Assembly (NCBI RefSeq): GCF_043099285.1
Contig: NZ_CP170723.1
Location: 1,364,001-1,428,000 of the forward strand
Reading direction: 5' to 3'
Length of the DNA: 64,000 nucleotides
Source of the DNA: Oryzobacter telluris
GTDB taxonomy: Bacteria; Actinomycetota; Actinomycetes; Actinomycetales; Dermatophilaceae
The position numbers were made by a program, and so were the translations under genes. The notes beneath the pieces were generated by a model. That model was not told the DNA's origin. It did no database searches and saw only the letters and a list, made by a program, of their open reading frames with translations. Positions 58,348 to 64,000 of the stretch are shown piece by piece (position 1 is the first letter of the stretch; each line of letters opens with the position of its first letter).

Positions 58348-58382
58348 CATCGGCCGCGCCCGGAGTCCGGGCGCGGCCGATG
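58348..58382 (+). terminator. Strong hairpin between pilin genes 2 and 3
   Basis: A perfect 17-bp stem (58348-58364 with 58366-58382) around a single central base, so in practice about 16 bp with a 3-nt loop. It begins 18 bp after the pilin 2 stop. No T run follows; it probably acts as a terminator or as an mRNA stabiliser. Confidence 0.7.
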
Positions 58383-58429
58383 TCCGTCAAGTCCACTACC
58401 GAAGCACCGCCGGATCGAGGAGACTCGTC

Positions 58430-58600
58430 ATGACTTCACTCGCAGCACGCGTCACGGTCTTCCGCCGCTCCGAGGTCGGAGCCACGGCCGTGGAGTACGC
58501 GCTCATGGTCACGTTCATCGCCATGGTCATCATCGCGGCGGTGGTCATCCTGGGCACGAACCTCTCGACGATCTTCGCGAACGCGTCGACCAGGATCTGA
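58430..58600 (+). CDS. Flp/Fap-type pilin 3 (divergent)
   Basis: A 56-residue prepilin. Leader MTSLAARVTVFRRSEVG, cleavage after Gly17, then ATAVEYALMVTFIAMVIIAA with Glu+5; tail LSTIFANASTRI. GAGGAGA lies 6 nt before ATG 58430, the best ribosome site of the three. Less similar than pilins 1 and 2, so it may be a minor or tip subunit. A 14-bp palindrome (58601-58614) follows directly after its stop. Confidence 0.9.
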   Translation: MTSLAARVTVFRRSEVGATAVEYALMVTFIAMVIIAAVVILGTNLSTIFANASTRI

Positions 58601-58675
58601 CCGGCCCGGGCCGGCAGCGCATACGTCAACCGGCCACGGGCCGACCTCCGTACAACTTTTGCAGAAGGAATCGTG

Positions 58676-59458
58676 ATGGGTCGTCGGATCCTTGCCATCG
58701 TCGTGGCCGCTGTACTCGCCCTCATCGGCGGAGTCATGGTCCTCCTCTACGCGCGCAACGCGGACGCCCGAGCCGTCGCAGCCGCCAGCCCACGCACCGT
58801 CTTCGTCTCGTCCCTCGGAGTCCCCGCGGGCACGAGCATCCGTGACGCGATCCGGCTGAAGATGCTGACCCAGACCCAGGTGCCCGAGCGAGGCGTTCCC
58901 GCCGGCGCCCTGACCGAGGTCACGGACGAGACGAGCTCACTCCTCGCCCTCACCGACATCGCGCCCGGTCAGTACGTTTTGGCCGCGTCGTTCGGGGACA
59001 CCCCGATCGGTCAGAAGCTGATCCAGGTCCCCACCGGCAAGCTCGCCGTGTCCGTCGCTCTCTCCGACCCCGCGCGGGTGGGGAGCTTCGTGACGCCGGG
59101 TAGCTTCCTCACCATCTTCGCCACGCATTCACAGGCTGCAGCGTCCTCTGCCGGCGGAGCCGCCACCCAGACGGGGATGGCGACCAACGTCCTCCTCGAC
59201 AACATCCAGGTCATCGGCATCGGTGGCACCCCCCTGCAGAGTGGCGTGACGCCCACCGCGCCCGCGGAAGGGGAAGAGGCGGCCCCCGCGGCCCAGCAGG
59301 GGGCGAGCTTCCTGGTCACCCTGGCCGTGACGCCCCAACAGGCCACCAAGCTGGTGCACGCCGTCAACAGCTTCACCCTGTACGCCGGTCTTCGTGGCGC
59401 CGAGGTGAAGGTCGACCCCAAGCTCGAGACGACCGACAAGAACGTCTTCGGGGGATGA
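58676..59458 (+). CDS. cpaB: Tad pilus assembly protein CpaB/RcpC
   Basis: A 260-residue exported protein with one N-terminal span (about 5-24). The SAF domain is ASPRTVFVSSLGVPAGTSIRD through IAPGQYVLAASFGD (about 37-105); RVGSFVTPGSFLTIFATHSQ and LVTLAVTPQQATKLVHAVN (about 208-226) form the RcpC/CpaB core. ATG 58676 is preferred to GTG 58673 because AGAAGGA lies 6 nt before it. In Gram-positives, which lack an outer membrane secretin, CpaB probably works in the wall-side part of the machine. It starts the cpaB-E-F-tadB operon. Confidence 0.88.
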   Translation: MGRRILAIVVAAVLALIGGVMVLLYARNADARAVAAASPRTVFVSSLGVPAGTSIRDAIRLKMLTQTQVPERGVPAGALTEVTDETSSLLALTDIAPGQYVLAASFGDTPIGQKLIQVPTGKLAVSVALSDPARVGSFVTPGSFLTIFATHSQAAASSAGGAATQTGMATNVLLDNIQVIGIGGTPLQSGVTPTAPAEGEEAAPAAQQGASFLVTLAVTPQQATKLVHAVNSFTLYAGLRGAEVKVDPKLETTDKNVFGG

Positions 59459-59459
59459 C

Positions 59460-60638
59460 GTGAACATCCTCTGGGATCCCACGCCCGACGCTCTCGAGCG
59501 GTATCGCTTCGCCCTCGGTTCTGACACGCAGCAGCTGGACTCGGCTGCCATGGTCGCCCGAGTTCTGCACGACAATCTCGGCGTCCAGCAGGTCGTCATC
59601 GGTCCGGACGTCGCTCTCGAGCAGGCCTGTGAGCTTGCCGAGGCGGCCCGCCTGGACCGGCCCGAGCTGGGTGTCATCCTGCTCCGCCCCCGGGTGGATG
59701 TGACCACCCTGAGCTCGGCCCTGCGCAGCGGAGTTCGGGAAGTCGTCCCGTCCGATGACCACACGGCCCTCGGCGAGGCCCTGCGGCGCAGCCGCGACCT
59801 CACCTCGCGCCTCCTCGGCCACGCCGGCGGAGCGGCCAAGGACACCGGCCGCATCATCACCGTGTTCTCGGCCAAGGGCGGCGTGGGCAAGACCACTTTG
59901 TCGACCAACGTCGCGGTGCACCTCGCGTCGACCGGGTCGAAGACCCTCCTCGTGGACCTCGACCTCGCCTTCGGCGACGTCGCGATCAGCCTCCAGCTGC
60001 TGCCGTCGAGCTCGATCTTCGACGCCGTGGCGATGAGCGGGCACCTCGACGAGCAGGGCCTGGCCCAGCTGGTGACCGTGCACGAGCCGAGCGGCCTGGA
60101 CGTCATCTGCGCCCCCAACGACCCGGGGGACGCCGACCGCATCCCGGTCAACGTCGTCAACGAGCTGCTCAAGATCGCCCGGCAGAACTACGAGTACATC
60201 ATCGTGGACACCCCGCCGTCGTTCACCGAGCACGTCCTCGCGGCCTGCGACATCAGCACCTCGCTCGTCCTCATCGCGACGCTCGACATCCCCGCGGTGA
60301 AGAACCTGCGCGTCGCGATGGACACCCTCGACATGCTCGGCAGCCCCAAGGACGCGCGGGTCATCGTCCTCAACAAGGCCGACACCAAGGTGGGTCTGCG
60401 TCCCGAGGACGTCGTCACCGCGATCAAGACCCCGATCGCCGTGAACATCCCGAACTCGCTGGCCGTTCCCGCCTCCATCAACCGCGGCGTCCCGATCGTC
60501 CTCGACGACCCGAAGAACGCCGTCAGCACCTCCATCCGGCTGCTCGCCGACACCCACCTGCGTGAGGTCGTCATCGGTGCCGCCGAGGCCGAGGCCGACC
60601 CGTCCACCCGCCGATCTCTCTTCAGGGGGCGTCGATGA
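59460..60638 (+). CDS. cpaE: CpaE/TadZ-type MinD-like ATPase
   Basis: A 392-residue cytoplasmic positioning ATPase. Residues about 1-125 form an atypical receiver-like domain (HDNLGVQQVVIGPDVALEQA; LRSGVREVVPSDD) with no obvious phosphorylation site. The deviant Walker A is FSAKGGVGKTTLSTN (about 134-148), followed by VDLDLAFGDVAISLQLLP and YIIVDTPPSFTEHVLAA (about 242-258). It should localise the pilus machine at the membrane. GTG 59460, 1 bp after cpaB; ATGA overlap with cpaF. Confidence 0.9.
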   Translation: MNILWDPTPDALERYRFALGSDTQQLDSAAMVARVLHDNLGVQQVVIGPDVALEQACELAEAARLDRPELGVILLRPRVDVTTLSSALRSGVREVVPSDDHTALGEALRRSRDLTSRLLGHAGGAAKDTGRIITVFSAKGGVGKTTLSTNVAVHLASTGSKTLLVDLDLAFGDVAISLQLLPSSSIFDAVAMSGHLDEQGLAQLVTVHEPSGLDVICAPNDPGDADRIPVNVVNELLKIARQNYEYIIVDTPPSFTEHVLAACDISTSLVLIATLDIPAVKNLRVAMDTLDMLGSPKDARVIVLNKADTKVGLRPEDVVTAIKTPIAVNIPNSLAVPASINRGVPIVLDDPKNAVSTSIRLLADTHLREVVIGAAEAEADPSTRRSLFRGRR

Positions 60639-62011
60639 GCCTCGCCGACCGTCTCGACAGCGTCCGCAAGTCCGCGACGCCGACCACCGGCACCGAAACG
60701 GCGCCCGGAGCACCAGCACAGAAGCGCCGCACCGTCGACCCGTTCAGCGAGGTCAAGGAGCGCGTGCACCAGGCGCTCATCGAGAACCTCGGTCCGCGTC
60801 TGTACGACCCGCACCTCCCGGAGGCCGAGCTGGCCGCCCAGGTGCGCACCACGCTGCAGAAGACGATCGACTCCGAGCAGACGCCGCTCAGCCACTCCGA
60901 CCGCACCCGCATCGCGCAGGAGGTCTCCGACGAGATCCTCGGCCACGGGCCGCTCGAGCCGCTGCTGCGTGACCCGGAGATCAGCGAGATCATGGTCAAC
61001 GGCGCCGACTCGATCTACGTCGAGCGCTCCGGCAAGCTCTACCCGGTCGAGACCCACTTCTCGAGCGAGGCGCACCTGCGCCGTGTGATCGACAAGATCG
61101 TCGGCCGCGTCGGACGTCGTGTCGACGAGGCGAGCCCGCTCGTCGACGCACGACTGCCCGACGGCTCGCGCGTCAACGCGGTCATCGCCCCGATCGCGCT
61201 CGACGGCGCGATGCTCACCATCCGCAAGTTCTCCAAGGACCCGTTCAACGACGCCGACCTCATCGCCTTCGGGACGATGACCGTCGCCGTCCGCGACTTC
61301 GTCAAGGCCTGCGTTCGCGGTCGCCGCAACATCGTCATCTCCGGCGGTACCGGCTCGGGCAAGACGACCCTGCTCAACGTCATCTCCTCGTTCATCCCCG
61401 AGGACGAGCGCATCGTCACCATCGAGGACGCCGCCGAGCTCCAGCTGCACCAGGACCACGTCCTGCGGCTGGAGTCGCGCCCGTCGAACATCGAGGGTCG
61501 CGGCGAGATCGCCATCCGCGACCTCGTGAAGAACTCCCTGCGTATGCGGCCCGACCGCATCGTCGTCGGTGAGATCCGTGACGGCGCCGCGCTCGACATG
61601 CTCCAGGCCATGAACACCGGCCACGACGGCTCGATCACGACGCTCCACGCCAACAGCCCGCGCGACTCGCTCGCCCGCCTCGAGACCATGGTCCTCATGG
61701 CCGGCGTCGACCTCCCGGTCCGTGCCATTCGCGAGCAGGTGGCCGGCGCGCTCGACATGGTCATCCAGCAGGCCCGCCTCAAGGACGGGTCGCGACGCAT
61801 CACCGCGATCTCCGAGGTGGTCGGCATGGAGGGCGAGGTCATCACCCTCCAGGACATCTTCACCTTCGACTTCAGCGCTGGGCGCGACGAGCAGGGCCGC
61901 TTCAAGGGCGGCCTGGTCTCCACCGGCCTCCGGCCCAAGTTCACCCAGGAGCTCGCCGACATGGGCGTCGAGCTCTCCCCGACGCTGTTCACGTTCGGAG
62001 CCCGCCTGTGA
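60635..62011 (+). CDS. cpaF: CpaF/TadA-family pilus assembly ATPase
   Basis: A 458-residue secretion ATPase that powers pilin extrusion (and possibly retraction) as a hexamer. N-terminal domain with GPLEPLLRDPEISEIMVNG (about 107-125); Walker A ISGGTGSGKTTLLNVISS (about 234-251); Asp box TIEDAAELQL; Walker B RPDRIVVGEIRDGAAL (about 307-322) and the His box GSITTLHANSPRDSLARLE. All catalytic residues are present. ATGA overlap with cpaE and GTGA overlap with the next gene. Confidence 0.95.
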   Translation: MSLADRLDSVRKSATPTTGTETAPGAPAQKRRTVDPFSEVKERVHQALIENLGPRLYDPHLPEAELAAQVRTTLQKTIDSEQTPLSHSDRTRIAQEVSDEILGHGPLEPLLRDPEISEIMVNGADSIYVERSGKLYPVETHFSSEAHLRRVIDKIVGRVGRRVDEASPLVDARLPDGSRVNAVIAPIALDGAMLTIRKFSKDPFNDADLIAFGTMTVAVRDFVKACVRGRRNIVISGGTGSGKTTLLNVISSFIPEDERIVTIEDAAELQLHQDHVLRLESRPSNIEGRGEIAIRDLVKNSLRMRPDRIVVGEIRDGAALDMLQAMNTGHDGSITTLHANSPRDSLARLETMVLMAGVDLPVRAIREQVAGALDMVIQQARLKDGSRRITAISEVVGMEGEVITLQDIFTFDFSAGRDEQGRFKGGLVSTGLRPKFTQELADMGVELSPTLFTFGARL

Positions 62012-63999
62012 CCCTGCGCACCTCCCGCTCGGCCCTCGCCAGGGCCGTGGGTGTGGTCGCCCTCGCGGCGACGACGCTGCTCGTCGGCGCGGCCTCGGCC
62101 TCCGCCGACGCGTCGGCGACCCTGAGCGACCTGCGCAGTGCGAACGGCCACGTCACCGGCTCGCTCATCATCCGCGGGGTCGACCCCAAGCAGATCGACA
62201 CCACGCAGGTCATCGCGCGCGTCGACGGCAAGTCCGCCGTCATCAAGATCGCTCCTGCCACGACGTCATCCCGCACGACGATGCTCGTCATCGACACGAG
62301 CGGCTCGATGGGTGAGGCCGGCATGGGCACCGTGCGCGCCGCGGTGAAGGACTTCCTCGCGGCGATCCCCGCGGACGTCAAGGTCGGCGTCGTCAGCTTC
62401 TCGTCCACGGCCGGGATCGACGTACGGCCCACAACGGACCGCGCCAAGGTCCAGAGCGTCGTCAACGGGCTGAAGGCACGGGGCGAGACCTCGCTGTACG
62501 AGGCCGTCCAGGACGCAGTCACCGCGCTCGGCACCGAGGGTGAGCGCAGCATCGTCCTGCTCAGCGACGGTGAGGACACCGTGGCCGGGGCCGGCGATGG
62601 AGGGGCGGCCCGCGACAACGCGCAACGCGCTGCGGCAACCAACGCCCTCACCAAGGCGAAGGTCCGAGCCGAGGTCGTCGCCTTCAAGAACGACGCCGGC
62701 CGGGCTGCCCTCAACGGGTTCGCGCGGGCCGGCGGTGGCACCGTCGTCAGCGCCGCCGACCGCGACGCCGTCAAGCGTGCGTTCGACACCGCCGCCGCGA
62801 CCCTGGAGGGCCAGGTCCGCTTCGACCTCACGGTGCCGCCCGGTCTCGCCGGTGACTACGAGGTCGTCCTCGACGGCAGTGCCGCCGGGCAGAAGTTCTC
62901 GTCGGTGCAGCGCATCGACGTCAGTGCCAGCGCACCGGTGGTGGACAAGACCCTCGACCCCGTCATCGACGGCGCCGTCAACGGCGACGCCCCGGAAGCC
63001 CGGATGGCGTCCATCTCCGGCTGGTTCCTCCCGATCGCGCTCGGGACGGTCCTGCTCGGGGTCTTCATCGTCGTCGTGAGCATGTTCGGACCGGTCTTCC
63101 GCTCCAGGCGCTCGGCCCGTGTCTCGGAGATCGAGAACTACGGCTTGGGCGCCGGCTCACCGGGGGCCCACCGTCAGGACCCCAACGCGAACGCCGTCGG
63201 GGAGCAGCTCTTCCAGCTCGGTGACCGCGTCATGTCCGGACGCGAGTCGACCACCAAGACGATGCAGCGCATCGAGCGCGCCGACCTGCCGTGGCGTGCG
63301 GGCGAGTGGTTCATGATCCGCATCGGGGCGATCGTCGTCGGCGTGATCGCGCTGGTCCTGCTCATCGGCAGCAAGTCGCTCTGGCTCGCTGTTCCCGTCG
63401 GCTTCCTGATCGGCTTCCTCGCTCCGGGCTTCGTCCTGCGTTTCTTGGCCAACCGGCGGGCGAAGAAGTTCGAGGCGATCCTTCCCGACGTCATGATGCT
63501 CGTCGCCACCAGCCTTTCCAGCGGGTTCTCGTTGCTCCAGGCCCTGGACTCGGTGGCGCGCGACGCCGCCGAGCCGGCGGCCAAGGAGTTCTCGCGGGCC
63601 CTCGCAGAGAGCCGGATCGGGTCGGACATCTCGGACGCGCTCGAGCACGCGGCCGTCCGGATGGAGAGCGAGAACATGCGCTGGGCCGTCATGGCGATCC
63701 GCATCCAGCGCGAGGTCGGCGGCAACCTCGCCGACACCCTGCGCACCACTGCCGCCACGCTGCGCGAGCGCGAGACGCTCAAGCGCCACGTCAGGGCACT
63801 GTCGGCCGAAGGCCGGCTGTCCGCCTACATCCTCATCGCACTGCCGATCGGCATCCTGCTGTTCTCCATGTACAGCAACTACGACTACGTGAGCCTGCTG
63901 TGGACCACGTTCCTCGGGCTCGGGATGTCGATCGCCGGGATCATCTCGATGGTCCTGGGTGTGTTCTGGATGAAGAAGACCGTACAGATCGAGGTGTGA
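62008..63999 (+). CDS. Fusion of a secreted von Willebrand A domain to a TadB-type T2SSF platform protein
   Basis: A 663-residue protein. A signal-peptide-like start (about 1-33, SASADA) is followed by a VWA domain with MIDAS residues Asp96-Ser98-Ser100 (IDTSGSMGE), GETSLYEAV and LLSDGEDT (about 187-194). A membrane span (about 338-362), a cytoplasmic linker, two more spans (about 435-480), the T2SSF domain (ILPDVMMLVATSLSSGFSLL to GRLSAYILIALP, about 490-620) and two last spans follow. TadB is the inner-membrane platform of Tad pili; here it also displays a metal-dependent adhesion-type domain outside. GTG 62008; stop at the last bases of the window. Confidence 0.9.
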   Translation: MTLRTSRSALARAVGVVALAATTLLVGAASASADASATLSDLRSANGHVTGSLIIRGVDPKQIDTTQVIARVDGKSAVIKIAPATTSSRTTMLVIDTSGSMGEAGMGTVRAAVKDFLAAIPADVKVGVVSFSSTAGIDVRPTTDRAKVQSVVNGLKARGETSLYEAVQDAVTALGTEGERSIVLLSDGEDTVAGAGDGGAARDNAQRAAATNALTKAKVRAEVVAFKNDAGRAALNGFARAGGGTVVSAADRDAVKRAFDTAAATLEGQVRFDLTVPPGLAGDYEVVLDGSAAGQKFSSVQRIDVSASAPVVDKTLDPVIDGAVNGDAPEARMASISGWFLPIALGTVLLGVFIVVVSMFGPVFRSRRSARVSEIENYGLGAGSPGAHRQDPNANAVGEQLFQLGDRVMSGRESTTKTMQRIERADLPWRAGEWFMIRIGAIVVGVIALVLLIGSKSLWLAVPVGFLIGFLAPGFVLRFLANRRAKKFEAILPDVMMLVATSLSSGFSLLQALDSVARDAAEPAAKEFSRALAESRIGSDISDALEHAAVRMESENMRWAVMAIRIQREVGGNLADTLRTTAATLRERETLKRHVRALSAEGRLSAYILIALPIGILLFSMYSNYDYVSLLWTTFLGLGMSIAGIISMVLGVFWMKKTVQIEV

Positions 64000-64000
64000 C

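Overview
This 64 kb window is chromosomal DNA of a high-GC Gram-positive actinobacterium. The lineage markers are a WhiB iron-sulfur protein, coenzyme F420 genes (cofD, cofE), DUF3499 and DUF5719 proteins, an actinobacterial mannose-metabolism block, many GTG starts with 4-nt start/stop overlaps, and many promoters that put a TANNNT box 6-8 nt before the start codon (leaderless genes). The order cofE-cofD-whiB-(...)-zincin-DUF3499-manB-SIS-(...)-sahH resembles the fbiB-fbiA-whiB2-Rv3259-Rv3258c-manB-Rv3256c-(...)-sahH neighbourhood of mycobacteria, but the surface genes do not look mycobacterial. A Micrococcales-type organism is my best guess, not a demonstrated fact. I saw no tRNA, rRNA, CRISPR array, insertion sequence, integrase or origin.

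Layout. 0-4.8 kb: end of a membrane protein, a K+ channel, an inositol-monophosphatase-family enzyme, an HxlR regulator divergent from a hot-dog thioesterase, and topoisomerase IB. 4.9-9.7 kb: a tight operon of a GT2, a GT4 fused to a degenerate methyltransferase-like domain, a YbhN-type membrane protein and a methyltransferase, probably making or moving a glycolipid. 9.7-10.6 kb: an AlkA-like glycosylase. 10.8-22 kb: the F420/WhiB/mannose block, with a 1046-aa GT2-membrane protein and its DUF5719 partner. 22-26.7 kb: a NarL-type two-component system with a candidate operator, a decayed membrane-protein gene and a YbaK deacylase. 26.7-29.8 kb: a cation-efflux protein and sahH with a strong terminator.

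29.9-49.5 kb is a surface-polysaccharide region: two OafA-type acyltransferases, GT-C membrane proteins, several GT2/GT4 enzymes, a Wzx flippase and a cassette (40.7-45.1 kb) for a CDP-activated, probably C-methyl-branched 6-deoxyhexose. 49.5-57.6 kb holds six polytopic membrane proteins: one GT-C, two GT87 and three members of a poorly described family. 57.8-64 kb is a Tad/Flp pilus locus: three small pilins, CpaB, CpaE, CpaF, and a protein that joins a secreted von Willebrand A domain to TadB; it continues past the right edge.

Structure outside genes is unusually informative: two families of intergenic inverted repeats (two copies each), one with a regular four-motif alternating layout; a matched inverted repeat upstream of two pilin genes; hairpins between pilin genes; and the leaderless promoter series. 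All statements about families are from memory of motifs; no search was run.
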